A stretch of 64,000 nt of DNA from Calliopsis andreniformis (taxonomy: Eukaryota > Arthropoda > Insecta > Hymenoptera > Andrenidae), in assembly GCF_051401765.1 (NCBI RefSeq), contig NW_027480423.1, positions 10,664,001 through 10,728,000 on the forward strand, written 5' to 3'. The translations under genes and the position numbers were made by a program. Within the stretch, counting starts at the first letter, position 1. Every line of letters begins with the position of its first letter. Shown piece by piece: positions 49,962 to 63,500 of the stretch. The notes beneath the pieces were generated by a model that was given only the letters and a program-made list of their open reading frames with translations, made no database searches and was not told the origin of the DNA.

Positions 49962-52900
49962 TTCCACACGGGTTGCAATTATTCCTGTTATAGGATGGAA
50001 AGACTGTTGTATTTTTATTGTATTTTATGCTTCAGGCGTTGACTTCTGAGGCCGTAGCTATTCGATGTGATGGATCAACGCTCTAGAGTGTAGCCTAGGT
50101 TGCTCGGAATGTAGAAATGACCATAACTTTCACACTGGATGCTATTATTCGTTCTATACGATGGAAAAACTGTTATATTTATATTGTATCTTATGCTGCT
50201 GGCGTTGACTTCATAGGCCCTAACAATTCGTTCTGGTGGAACAACGCCCTAGAGTGATGCCTAGGTTGCCTGGAACGTACAAATGACCATCACTTTCACA
50301 CGGGTTGCAATTATTCCTGTTATAGGATGGAAAGACTGTTGTATTTTTATTGTATTTTATGCTTCAGGCGTTGACTTCTAAGGCCCTAACTATTCGATCT
50401 GGTGGACCAACGCCCTAGAGTAAAGCCTAGGTTGCCCGGAACGTAGAAGTGACCACCACTTTCAAACTGGTTGCAATTAATCCTTTTATACGATGGAGAA
50501 ACTGATGTATTTTTACTGCACTTTATGCTTCCGGCGTTGACTTCTAAGGACCTAACTATTCAATCTGTTGGAGCAACGCCCTAGGGTGAAGCCTAGGTTG
50601 TCCGGAACGTAGAAATGACGTTAACTTTCGTACTGGTTGCAATTACTCGTTTTATACGATTGAAAAACTGTTGTATTTATATTGTATTTTATGCTTCTGG
50701 CGTTGACTTCTTATGCCCTAACTATTCCATCTGGTGTAACAACGCCCTATGGTAAAGCCTAGGTTGCCCGGAACGTAGAAATGTCCATAACTTTCACACC
50801 GGTAGCAATTATTCGTTTTATACGATGGAAAAACTGTTGTTTTTATAATGCATTTTATGCTTCGGGCGTAGACTTCTATGGCCCTACCTATTCGATCTGT
50901 TGGAGCAACACCCTACAGTGAAGCCCAGTATGCCCGGAACGTAGATATGACCATAACCTTCACACAGGTTGCAATTATTCGTTTTCCACGATGGAAAAGC
51001 TGTTGCATTTATATTGTATTTTATGCTTCCGGTGTTGACTTCTTAGACCCTAACTCTTCGATCTGGTGGAGCAACGCCCTAGAGTGAAGCCTAGGTTGCC
51101 CCGAACGTAGAAATGACGTTAACTTTCATACTGGTTGCAATTATTCGTTTTATACGATGGAAAAGCTGTTGTATTTATATCGTATTTTATGCTTCTGGCG
51201 TTGTCTTCTTATGCCGTAACTATTCGATCTGGTGGAACAACGACCTGGGGTGAAGCGTAGGTTGCCCGGATCGTAGAAATGACCATAACTTTCACACTGG
51301 TTGCAATTATTCGTTTTATACGATGGAAAAGCTGTTGTATTTATATCGTATTTTATGCTTCTGGCGTTGTCTTCTTAGGCAGTAACTATTCGATCTGGTG
51401 GAGCAACGCCCTGGAGTGAAGCCTAGGTTGCGCGGAACGTAGAATTGGCCATCACTTTCAAACTGGTTGCAATTATTCCTGTTAGATGATGGAAACACTG
51501 TTGTATTTTTATTGCATTTTATGCTTCGGGCGTTGACTTCTAAGGCACTAACTATTCGATCTGGTGGAGCACCGCCCTAGAGTGAAGCCTAGGTTGCCCG
51601 GAACGTAGAAATGACCCTCACTTTCAAACTGGTTGCAATTATTCTTGTTATAGGATGGAAAGACTGTTGTATTTTTATTGTATTTTATGCTTCAGGCGTT
51701 GACTTCTGAGGCCGTAGCTATTTGGTGTGGTGGAAGAACGCCATAGAGTGAAGCCTGGGTTGCCCGGAACGTAGAAATGACCATAACTTTCATACTGGTT
51801 GCAATTATTCGTTTTATATAATGGAAAAACTGTTGTATTTATATTGTATATTATGCTGCTGGCGTTGACTTCATAGGCCCTAACAATTCGTTCTGGTGGA
51901 ACAACGCCCTAGAGTGATGCCTAGGTTGCCTGGAACGTACAAATGACCATCACTTTCACACGGGTTGCAATTATTCCTGTTATAGGATGGAAAGACTGTT
52001 GTATTTTTATTGTATTTTATGCTTCAGGCGTTGACTTCTGAGGCCGTAGCTATTCGATGTGGTGGATCAACGCTCTAGAGTGTAGCCTAGGTTGCTCGGA
52101 ATGTAGAAATGACCATAACATTCACACTGGTTGAAATTATTCGTTTTATACGATGGAAAGACTGTTGTATTTTTATTGTATTTTATGCTTCAGGCGTTGA
52201 CTTCTGAGGCCGTAGCTATTCGATGTGGTGGATCAACGCTCTAGAGTGTAGCCTAGGTTGCTCGGAATGTAGAAATGACGTTAACTTTCATACTGGTTGC
52301 AATTAATCCTTTTATACGATGGAAAAACTGTTGTATTTTTATTGCATTTTATGCTTCGGGCATTGACTTCTAAGGCTCTAACTATTCAATCTGCTCGAGC
52401 AACGCCCTATGGTGTAGCCTAGGTTGCCCGGAAAGTAGAAATGACCATAACATTCACACTGGTTGAAATTATTCGTTTTATACGATGGAAAAACTGTTAT
52501 ATTTATATTGTATTTTACGCTTCTGGCGTTGATTTCTTAGGCCCTAACTATTCAATCTGGTGGAACAACGCCCTAGAGAGTGGCCTAGGTTGGCCGGAAC
52601 GTAGAAATGACCATCACTTCCATACTGGTAGCAATTATTCGTTTTATACGATGGAAAAACTGTTGTGTTTATATTGTTTTTTATGCTTCTGGCGTTGACT
52701 TCTAAGGCACTGACTATTCGATCTGGTGGAGCAACGCCCTAGAGTAAAGCCTAGGTTGCCCGTAAAGTAGAAATGACCATAGCTTTCATACTGGTTGCAA
52801 TTATTCGTTTTGTATGATGGAAAAACTGTTGTATTTATATTGTATTTTATGCTTCTGGCGTTCACTTCTTAGGCCCTAACTATTCGATCTGGTGGAACAA

Positions 52901-52974
52901 CGCCCTATGGTGAAGCCTAGGTTGACCGGAACGTAGAAATGACCATAACTTTCACACCGGTAGCAATTATTCGT

Positions 52975-53567
52975 TTTACACGATGGAAAAACTGTTCTAT
53001 CTATTTTGTATTTTATGCATCGGGCGATGACTTCTAAGTCCCTAACTATTCAATCTGTTGGAGCAACGCCCGAGGGTGAAGCCTAGGTTGCCCGGAAAGT
53101 AGAAATGACGTTAACTTTCACACTGGTTGCTATTATTCGTTCTATACGATGGAAAAACTGTTATATTTATATTGTATCTTATGCTTCTGGCGTTGACTTC
53201 TTAGGCCCTAACAATTCGATCTGGTGGAAAGACGACCTAGAGTGAGGCCTAGGTTGCCCGGAACGTAGAAGTGACCATAACTTTTACACTGGTAGCAATT
53301 ATTCGTTTTATACAATGGAAAAACTGTTCTATTTATTTTGTATTTTATGCTTCGGGCGTTGACTTCTAAGGCCCTAGCTGTTTGATCTGGTGGAACAGCG
53401 CCCTAGGGTGAAGCCTAGGTTGCCCGGAACGTAGAAATGACCATAAGTTTCATACTGGTTGCAATAATTCGTTTTATACAATGGAAAAACTGTTCTATTT
53501 ATTTTGTATTTTATGCTTCGGGCATTGACTTCTAAGGCTCTAACTATTCAATCTGTTGGAGCAACGC
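52975..53567. repeat. Third, shorter copy of the 8565-9477 block
   Basis: Shares ATGCATCGGGCGATGAC, TAAGTCCCTAAC, CGCCCGAGGGTG and the following GACGTTAAC-D-C-A order with 8660-9252, at an offset of 44315 bp (267 monomers minus 7 bp). It is less similar than the 17363-18275 copy, for example AAAAACTG in place of AAACACTG. Confidence 0.75.
53282..53447 (+). repeat. Representative subtype C monomer
   Basis: Linked variants of subtype C: CTTTTACACTGGTAGC at the start, TACAATGG in place of TACGATGG, CTGTTCTATTTATTTTG in place of the CTGTTGTATTTATATTG form, GCTTCGGGCG, and often CTAGCTGTTTGATCTGG. Close relatives lie near 334, 8967, 17769, 54433, 56425, 58262 and 59081. The copy is exactly 166 bp, from 53282 to the next start at 53448. 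Confidence 0.85.
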
Positions 53568-56500
53568 CCTAGGGTGTAGCCTAGGTTGCCCGGAAAGTAG
53601 AAATGACCATAACTTTCATACTGGTTGCAATTATTCGTTTTATATGATGGAAAAACTGTTGTATTTATATTGTATTTTATGCTGCTGGCGTTCACTTCTT
53701 AGGCCCTAACTATTCGATCTGGTGGAACAACGCCCTGTGGTGAAGCCTAGGTTGCCCGGAACGTAGAAATGACCATAACTTTCACACTGGTTGCTATTAT
53801 ACGTTTTATACGATGGAAAAACTGTTATATTTATATTGTATTTTATGCTTCTGGCGTTGACTTCTAAGGCACTAACTATTCGATCTGGTGGAGCAACACC
53901 CTAGAGTGAAGCCTAGGTTGCCCGGAAAGTAGAAATGACAATAACTTTCACACTGGTTGCAATTATTCGTTTTATACGATGGAAAAACTGTTGTATTTAT
54001 ATTGTATTTTTTGCTTCTGGCGTTCACGTCTTAGGCCCTACCTATTCGATCTGGTGGAACAACGCCCTATAGTGAAGCCTAGGTTGACCGGCACGTAGAA
54101 ATGACCATAACTTTCACACCGGTAGCAATTATTCGTTTTACACGATGGAAAAGCTGTTCTATTTATTTTGTATTTTATGCATCGGGCGTTGACTTCTAAG
54201 GCCCTAACTATTCAATCTGTTGGAGCAACGCCCGAGGGTGAAGCCTAGGTTGCCCGGAAAGTAGAAATGACGTTAACTTTCACACTGGTTGCTATTATTC
54301 GTTCTATACGATGGAAAAACTGTTATATTTATATTGTATCTTATGCTTCTGGCGTTGACTTCTTAGGCCCTAACAATTCGATCTGGTGGAAAAACGACCT
54401 AGAGTGAGGCCTAGGTTGCCCGGAACGTAGAACTGACCATAACTTTTACACTGGTAGCAATTATTCGTTTTATACAATGGAAAAACTGTTCTAGTTATTT
54501 TGTATTTTATGCTTCGGGCGTTGACTTCTAAGGCCCTAGCTGTTTGATTTGATGGAGCAACGCCCTAGAGTGAAGCCCAGGTTGCCCGGAAAGAAGAAAT
54601 GACGTTAACTTTCATACTGGTTGCAATTATTCGTTTTATACGATGGATAAACTGTTGTATTTATATTGCATTTTATGCTTCGGGCATTGACTTCTAAGGC
54701 CCTAACTATTCAATCTGTTGGAGCAACGCCCTAGGGTGTAGCCTAGGTTGACCGGAACGTAGAAATGACCATCACTTTCAAACTGGTTGCAATTATTCCG
54801 GTTATATGATGGAAAAACTGTTGTATCTTTATTGCATTTGATGCTTCGGGCATTGACTTCCAAGGCCCTAACTATTCAATCTGTAGGAGCAACGCCCTAG
54901 GGTGTAGCCTAAGTTGCCCGTAAAGTAGAAATGACCATAGCTTTCATACTGGTTGCAATTATTCGTTTTATATGATGGAAAAACTGTTGCATCTTTATTG
55001 AATTTTATGCTTCTGGCGTTGACTTCTAAGGCCCTCACTATTCTATCTGGTGCAACAGCGCCCTAGAGTGAAGCCTAGGTTGCCTGCAGCGTACAAATGA
55101 CCATCACTTCCACACGGGTTGCAATTATTCCTATTACAGGATGGAAAGACTGTTGTATTTTTATTGTATTTTATGCTTCAGGCGTTGACTTCTGATGCCG
55201 TAGCTATGCGATGTGGTGGAAGAACGCCATACAGTGAAGCCTAGGTTGCCCGGACCGTAGAAATGTCCATCACTTTCAAACTGGTTGCAATTAATCCTTT
55301 TATACGATGGAAAAACTGTTGCATTTTTATTGCATTTTATGCGTCGGGCGTTGTCTTCTAAGGCCCTAACTATTCAATCTGTTGGAGCGACGCCCTATGG
55401 TGAAGCCTAGGTTGACCGGAACGTAGAAATGACCATAACTTTCACACCGGTAGCAATTATTCGTTTTACACGATGGAAAAACTGTTATATTTATTTTGTA
55501 TTTTATGCATCGGGCGTTGACTTCTAAGGCCCTAACTATTCAATCTGTTGGAGCAACGCCCTAGGGTGTAGCCTAGGTTGCCCGGAAAGTAGAAATGACG
55601 TTATCTTTCATACTGGTTGCTATTATTCGTTTTATACGATGGAAAAACTGTTGTATTTATATTGTATCTTATGCTTCTGGCGTTGACTTCTAAGGCACTA
55701 ACTATACGATCTGGTGGAGCAACGCCCTAGAGTGAAGCCTAAGTTGCCCGGAACGTAGCAATTACCATCACTTTCAAACTGGTTGCAAATATTCCTGTTA
55801 TATGATGGAAAAACTGTTGTATTTTTATTGCATTTTATGCTTCGGGCATTGACTTCTAAGGCCCTAACTATTCAATCTGTAGGAGCATCGCCCTAGGGTG
55901 TAGCCTAGGTTGCCCGTAAAGTAGAAATGACCATAGCCTTCATACTGGTTGCAATTATTCGTTTTATATGATGGAAAAACTGTTGTATTTATATTGTATT
56001 TTATGCTTCTGGCGTTGACTTCTTATTCCCTAACTATTCCATCTGGTGGAACCACGCCCTAGGGTGAAGCCTAGGTTGCCCGGAACGTAGAAATGACCAT
56101 AACTTTCACACCGGTAGCAATTATTCGTTTTACACGATGGAAAAACTGTTCTATTTATTTTGTATTTTATGCATCGGGCGTTGACTTCTAAGGCCCTAAC
56201 TATTCAATCTGTTGGAGCAACGCCCGAGGGTGAAGCCTAGGTTGCCCGGAAAGTAGAAATGACGTTAACTTTCACACTGGTTGCTATTATTCGTTCTATA
56301 CGATGGAAAAACTGTTATATTTATATTGTATCTTATGCTTCTGGCGTTGACTTCTTAGGCCCTAACAATTCGATCTGGTGGAAAAACGACCTAGAGTGAG
56401 GCCTAGGTTGCCCGGACCGTAGAACTGACCATAACTTTTACACTGGTAGCAATTATTCGTTTTATACAATGGAAAAACTGTTCTAGTTATTTTGTATTTT

Positions 56501-57595
56501 ATGCTTCGGGCGTTGACTTCTAAGGCCCTAGCTGTTTGATTTGATGGAGCAACGCCCTAGAGTGAAGCCCAGGTTGCCCGGAAAGAAGAAATGACGTTAA
56601 CTTTCATACTGGTTGCAATTATTCGTTTTATACGATGGATAAACTGTTGTATTTATATTGCATTTTATGCTTCGGGCATTGACTTCTAAGGCCCTAACTA
56701 TTCAATCTGTTGGAGCAACGCCCTAGGGTGTAGCCTAGGTTGACCGGAACGTAGAAATGACCATAACTTTCACACTGGTTGCAATTATTCGTTTTATATG
56801 ATGGAAAAACTGTTGTATTTATATTGTATCTTATGCTTCTGTCGTTGACTTCTTAGGCCCTAACAATTCGATCTGGTGGAACAGCGCCCTAGAGTGAAGC
56901 CTAGGTTGGCTGCAGCGTACAAATGACCATCACTTCCACACGGGTTGCAATTATTCCTGTTATAGGATGGAAAGACTGTTGTATTTTTATTGTATTTTAT
57001 GCTTCAGGCGTTGACTTCTGAGGCCGTAGCTATTCGATGTGGTGGAAGAACGCCATAGAGTGAAGCCTAGGTTGCCCGGAACGTAGAAATGACCATAACT
57101 TTCATACTGGTTGCAATTATTCGTTTTATATGATGGAAGAACTGTTGTATTTATATTGTATTTTATGCTGCTGGCGTTCACTTCTTAGGCCCTAACTATT
57201 CGATCTGGTGGAACAACGGCCTGGGGTGAAGGCTAGGTTGCCCGGAACGTTGAAATGACCATAACTTTCACACTGGTTGCTATTATTCGTTTTATACGAT
57301 GGAAAAACTGTTATATTTATATTGTATTTTATGCTTCTGGCGTTGCCTTCTTAGGCCCTAACTGTTCGATCTGGTGGAACAACGACCTAGAGTGAAGCCT
57401 AGGTTACCCGGAACGTAGAAATGACCAGTACTTTCACACTGTTTGCAATTATTCCTGCTATATGATGGAAAAACTGTTGTATTTATATTGTATTTTATGC
57501 TTCGGGCCTTGACTCCTAAGGCCCTAACTATTCAATGTGTTGGATCAACGCCCTAGAGTGAAGCCTAGGTTGCTCGGAATGTAGAAATGACAATA

Positions 57596-60500
57596 ACATT
57601 CACACTGGTTGAAATTATTCGTTTTATAGGATGGAAAAACTGTTATATTTATATTGTATTTTATGCTTCTGGCGTTGATTTCTTAGGCCCTAACTATTCA
57701 ATCTGGTGGAACAACGCCCTAGAGAGAGGCCTAGGTTGGCCGGAACGTAGAAATGACCATCACTTCCATACTGGTAGCAATTATTCGTTTTATACGATGG
57801 AAAAACTGTTGTGTTTATATTGTTTTTTATGCTTCTGGCGTTGACTTCTAAGGCACTGACTATTCGATCTGGTGGAGCAACGCCCTAGAGTAAAGCCTAG
57901 GTTGCCCGTAAAGTAGAAATGACCATAGCTTTCCTACTGGTTGCAATTATTCGTTTTGTATGATGGAAAAACTGTTGTATTTATATTGTATTTTATGCTT
58001 CTGGCGTTCACTTCTTAGGCCCTAACTATTCGATCTGGTGGAACAACGCCCTATGGTGAAGCCTAGGTGGACCGGAACGTAGAAATGACCATAACTTTCA
58101 CACCGGTAGCAATTATTCGTTTTACACGATGGAAAAACTGTTCTATCTATTTTGTATTTTATGCATCGGGCGATGACTTCTAAATCCCTAACAATTCGAT
58201 CTGGTGGAAAAACGACCTAGAGTGAGGCCTAGGTTGCCCGGAACGTAGAAGTGACCATAACTTTTACACTGGTAGCAATTATTCGTTTTATACAATGGAA
58301 AAACTGTTCTATTTATTTTGTATTTTATGCTTCGGGCGTTGACTTCTAAGGCCCTAGCTGTTTGATCTGGTGAAACAGCGCCCTAGGGTGATGCCTAGGT
58401 TGCCCGGAACGTAGAAATGACCATAAGTTTCATACTGGTTGCAATAATTCGTTTTATATGATGGAAAAACTGTTGTATTTATATTGTATTTTATGCTGCT
58501 GGCGTTCACTTCTTAGGCCCTAACTATTCGATCTGGTGGAACAACGCCCTGTGGTGAAGCCTAGGTTGCCCGGAACGTAGAAATGACCATAACTTTCACA
58601 CTGGTTGCTATTATACGTTTTATACGATGGAAAAACTGTTATATTTATATTGTATTTTATGCTTCTGGCGTTGACTTCTAAGGCCCGACCTATTCGATCT
58701 GGTGGAACAACGCCCTATAGTGAAGCCTAGGTTGACCGGCACGTAGAAATGACCATAACTTTCACACCGGTAGCAATTATTCGTTTTACACGATGGAAAA
58801 ACTGTTCTATTTATTTTGTATTTTATGCATCGGGCGTTGACTTCTAAGGCCCTAACTATTCAATCTGTTGGAGCAACGCCCGAGGGTGAAGCCTAGGTTG
58901 CCCGGAAAGTAGAAATGACGTTAACTTTCACACTGGTTGCTATTATTCGTTCTATACGATGGAAAAACTGTTATATTTATATTGTATCTTATGCTTCTGG
59001 CGTTGACTTCTTAGGCCCTAACAATTCGATCTGGTGGAAAAACGACCTAGAGTGAGGCCTAGGTTGCCCGGAACGTAGAACTGACCATAACTTTTACACT
59101 GGTAGCAATTATTCGTTTTATACAATGGAAAAACTGTTCTAGTTATTTTGTATTTTATGCTTCGGGCGTTGACTTCTAAGGCCCTAGCTGTTTGATTTGA
59201 TGGAGCAACGCCCTAGAGTGAAGCCCAGGTTGCCCGGAAAGAAGAAATGACGTTAACTTTCATACTGGTTGCAATTATTCGTTTTATACGATGGATAAAC
59301 TGTTGTATTTATATTGCATTTTATGCTTCGGGCATTGACTTCTAAGGCCCTAACTATTCAATCTGTTGGAGCAACGCCCTAGGGTGTAGCCTAGGTTGAC
59401 CGGAACGTAGAAATGACCATCACTTTCAAACTGGTTGCAATTATTCCGGTTATATGATGGAAAAACTGTTGTATCTTTATTGCATTTGATGCTTCGGGCA
59501 TTGACTTCCAAGGCCCTAACTATTCAATCTGTAGGAGCAACGCCCTAGGGTGTAGCCTAAGTTGCCCGTAAAGTAGAAATGACCATAGCTTTCATACTGG
59601 TTGCAATTATTCGTTTTATATGATGGAAAAACTGTTGCATCTTTATTGAATTTTATGCTTCTGGCGTTGACTTCTAAGGCCCTCACTATTCTATCTGGTG
59701 CAACAGCGCCCTAGAGTGAAGCCTAGGTTGCCTGCAGCGTACAAATGACCATCACTTCCACACGGGTTGCAATTATTCCTATTACAGGATGGAAAGACTG
59801 TTGTATTTTTATTGTATTTTATGCTTCAGGCGTTGACTTCTGATGCCGTAGCTATGCGATGTGGTGGAAGAACGCCATACAGTGAAGCCTAGGTTGCCCG
59901 GACCGTAGAAATGTCCATCACTTTCAAACTGGTTGCAATTAATCCTTTTATACGATGGAAAAACTGTTGCATTTTTATTGCATTTTATGCATCGGGCGTT
60001 GACTTCTAAGGCCCTAACTATTCAATCTGTTAGAGCGACGCCCTATGGTGAAGCCTAGGTTGACCGGAACGTAGAAATGACCATAACTTTCACACCGGTA
60101 GCAATTATTCGTTTTACACGATGGAAAAACTGTTATATTTATTTTGTATTTTATGCATCGGGCGTTGACTTCTAAGGCCCTAACTATTCAATCTGTTGGA
60201 GCAACGCCCTAGGGTGTAGCCTAGGTTGCCCGGAAAGTAGAAATGACCTTATCTTTCTTAGTGGTTGCTATTATTCGTTTTATACGATGGAAAAACTGTT
60301 GTATTTATATTGTATCTTATGCTTCTGGCGTTGACTTCTAAGGCACTAACTATTCGATCTGGTGGAGCAACGCCCTAGAGTGAAGCCTAAGTTGCCCGGA
60401 ACGTAGCAATTACCATCACTTTCAAACTGGTTGCAAATATTCCTGTTATATGATGGAAAAACTGTTGTATTTTTATTGCATTTTATGCTTCGGGCATTGA

Positions 60501-63500
60501 CTTCTAAGGCCCTAACTATTCAATCTGTAGGAGCAACGCCCTAGGGTGTAGCCTAGGTTGCCCGTAAAGTAGAAATGACCATAGCCTTCATACTGGTTGC
60601 AATTATTCGTTTTATATGATGGAAAAACTGTTGTATTTATATTGTATTTTATGCTTCTGGCGTCGGCTTCTTATGCCCTAACTATTCCATCTGGTGGAAC
60701 CACGCCCTAGGGTGAAGCCTAGGTTGCCCGGAACGTAGAAATGACCATCACTTTCAAACTGGTTGCAATTAATCCTTTTATACGATGGAAAAACTGTTGC
60801 ATTTTTATCGCATTCTATGCGTCGGGCGTTGACTTCTAAGGCCCTATCTATTCAATCTGTTGGAGCGACGCCCTAGGGTGAAGCCTAGGTTGCCCGGAAC
60901 TTAGAAATGACCATAACTTTCACACTCATTGCTATTATTCGCTTTATATGATGGAAAAACTGTTGTATTTTTATTGCATTTTATGCTTCGGTCATTGACT
61001 TCCAAGTCCCTAACTATACAATCTGTAGGAGCAACGCCCTAGGGTGTAGCCCAAGTTGCCCGTAAAGTAGAAATGACCATAGCTTTCATACTGGATGCAA
61101 TTATTCGTTTTATATGATGGAAAAACTGTTGCATCTTTATTGAATTTTATGCTTCTGGCGTTGACTTCTAAGGCCCTCACTATTCTATTTGGTGCAACAG
61201 AGCCCTAGAGTGAAGCCTAGGTTGCCTGCAGCGTACAAATGACCATCACTTCCACACGGGTTGCAATTATTCCTATTATAGGGTGGAAAGACTGTTGTAT
61301 TTTTATTGTATTTTATGCTTCAGGCGTTGACTTCTGAGGCCGTAGCTATTCGATGTGGTGGAAGAACGCCATACAGTGAAGCCTAGGTTGCCCGGAACGT
61401 AGAAATGTCCATCACTTTCAAATTGGTTGCAATTAATCCTTTTATACGATGGAAAAACTGTTGCATTTTTATTGCATTTTATGCGTCGGGCGTTGTCTTC
61501 TAAGGCCCTAACTATTCAATCTGTTGGAGCGACGCCCTATGGTGAAGCCTAGGTTGACCGGAACGTAGAAATGACCATAACTTTCACACCGGTAGCAATT
61601 ATTCGTTTTACACGATGGAAAAACTGTTATATTTATTTTGTATTTTATGCATCGGGCGTTGACTTCTAAGGCCCTAACTATTCAATCTGTTGGAGCAACG
61701 CCCTAGGGTGTAGCCTAGGTTGCCCGGAAAGTAGAAATGACGTTATCTTTCATACTGGTTGCTATTATTCGTTTTATACGATGGAAAAACTGTTGTATTT
61801 ATATTGTATCTTATGCTTCTGGCGTTGACTTCTAAGGCACTAACTATACGATCTGGTGGAGCAACGCCCTAGAGTGAAGCCTAAGTTGCCCGGAACGTAG
61901 CAATTACCATCACTTTCAAACTGGTTGCAAATATTCCTGTTATATGATGGAAAAACTGTTGTATTTTTATTGCATTTTATGCTTCGGGCATTGACTTCTA
62001 AGGCCCTAACTATTCAATCTGTAGGAGCATCGCCCTAGGGTGTAGCCTAGGTTGCCCGTAAAGTAGAAATGACCATAGCCTTCATACTGGTTGCAATTAT
62101 TCGTTTTATATGATGGAAAAACTGTTGTATTTATATTGTATTTTATGCTTCTGGCGTTGACTTCTTATTCCCTAACTATTCCATCTGGTGGAACCACGCC
62201 CTAGGGTGAAGCCTAGGTTGCCCGGAACGTAGAAATGACCATAACTTTCACACCGGTAGCAATTATTCGTTTTACACGATGGAAAAACTGTTCTATTTAT
62301 TTTGTATTTTATGCATCGGGCGTTGACTTCTAAGGCCCTAACTATTCAATCTGTTGGAGCAACGCCCGAGGGTGAAGCCTAGGTTGCCCGGAAAGTAGAA
62401 ATGACGTTAACTTTCACACTGGTTGCTATTATTCGTTCTATACGATGGAAAAACTGTTATATTTATATTGTATCTTATGCTTCTGGCGTTGACTTCTTAG
62501 GCCCTAACAATTCGATCTGGTGGAAAAACGACCTAGAGTGAGGCCTAGGTTGCCCGGAACGTAGAACTGACCATAACTTTTACACTGGTAGCAATTATTC
62601 GTTTTATACAATGGAAAAACTGTTCTAGTTATTTTGTATTTTATGCTTCGGGCGTTGACTTCTAAGGCCCTAGCTGTTTGATTTGATGGAGCAACGCCCT
62701 AGAGTGAAGCCCAGGTTGCCCGGAAAGAAGAAATGACGTTAACTTTCATACTGGTTGCAATTATTCGTTTTATACGATGGATAAACTGTTGTATTTATAT
62801 TGCATTTTATGCTTCGGGCATTGACTTCTAAGGCCCTAACTATTCAATCTGTTGGAGCAACGCCCTAGGGTGTAGCCTAGGTTGACCGGAACGTAGAAAT
62901 GACCATCACTTTCAAACTGGTTGCAATTATTCCGGTTATATGATGGAAAAACTGTTGTATCTTTATTGCATTTGATGCTTCGGGCATTGACTTCCAAGGC
63001 CCTAACTATTCAATCTGTAGGAGCAACGCCCTAGGGTGTAGCCTAAGTTGCCCGTAAAGTAGAAATGACCATAGCTTTCATACTGGTTGCAATTATTCGT
63101 TTTATATGATGGAAAAACTGTTGCATCTTTATTGAATTTTATGTTTCTGGCGTTGACTTCTAAGGCCCTCACTATTCTATCTGGTGCAACAGCGCCCTAG
63201 AGTGAAGCCTAGGTTGCCTGCAGCGTACAAATGACCATCACTTCCACACGGGTTGCAATTATTCCTATTACAGGATGGAAAGACTGTTGTATTTTTATTG
63301 TATTTTATGCTTCAGGCGTTGACTTCTGATGCCGTAGCTATGCGATGTGGTGGAAGAACGCCATACAGTGAAGCCTAGGTTGCCCGGACCGTAGAAATGT
63401 CCATCACTTTCAAACTGGTTGCAATTAATCCTTTTATACGATGGAAAAACTGTTGCATTTTTATTGCATTTTATGCGTCGGGCGTTGTCTTCTAAGGCCC

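Larger units (their letters stand above)
43480..52449. repeat. Mosaic satellite segment with repeated small blocks
   Basis: About 54 monomers. The part 43480-44150 matches 51110-51780 (46 monomers minus 4 bp), and its core 43657-43915 recurs at 44652-44910 (6 monomers minus 1 bp); markers are TTAGGCAGTAAC, GTTGCGCGGAACG and GTTAGATGATGG. A D-then-B pair with GCTGCTGGCG and ACTTCATAGGCC recurs at 44554, 49034, 50195 and 51855 (27, 7 and 10 monomers apart). Between about 45,950 and 46,560 similar monomers with GAAACCTACGTTGCCCGG alternate. No non-satellite sequence was seen. Confidence 0.78.
52450..57595. repeat. Right-end higher-order segment, copy 1
   Basis: 31 monomers. It aligns to 57596 onward with an offset that shrinks in whole-monomer steps. 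The segment contains a 12-monomer internal repeat: CTAGTTATTTTG-marked C copies lie at 54491 and 56483, 1992 bp apart. It also carries a shorter third copy of the 8565-9477 block (52975-53567). All monomers are in the same orientation and register. Confidence 0.83.

Noticed and set aside
52441..52698. Plus-strand open frame of 85 codons repeated at 57587-57844
   Set aside because: The two copies lie exactly 31 monomers apart inside duplicated satellite. The same monomers elsewhere carry stops in this frame, so nothing suggests protein-level selection.
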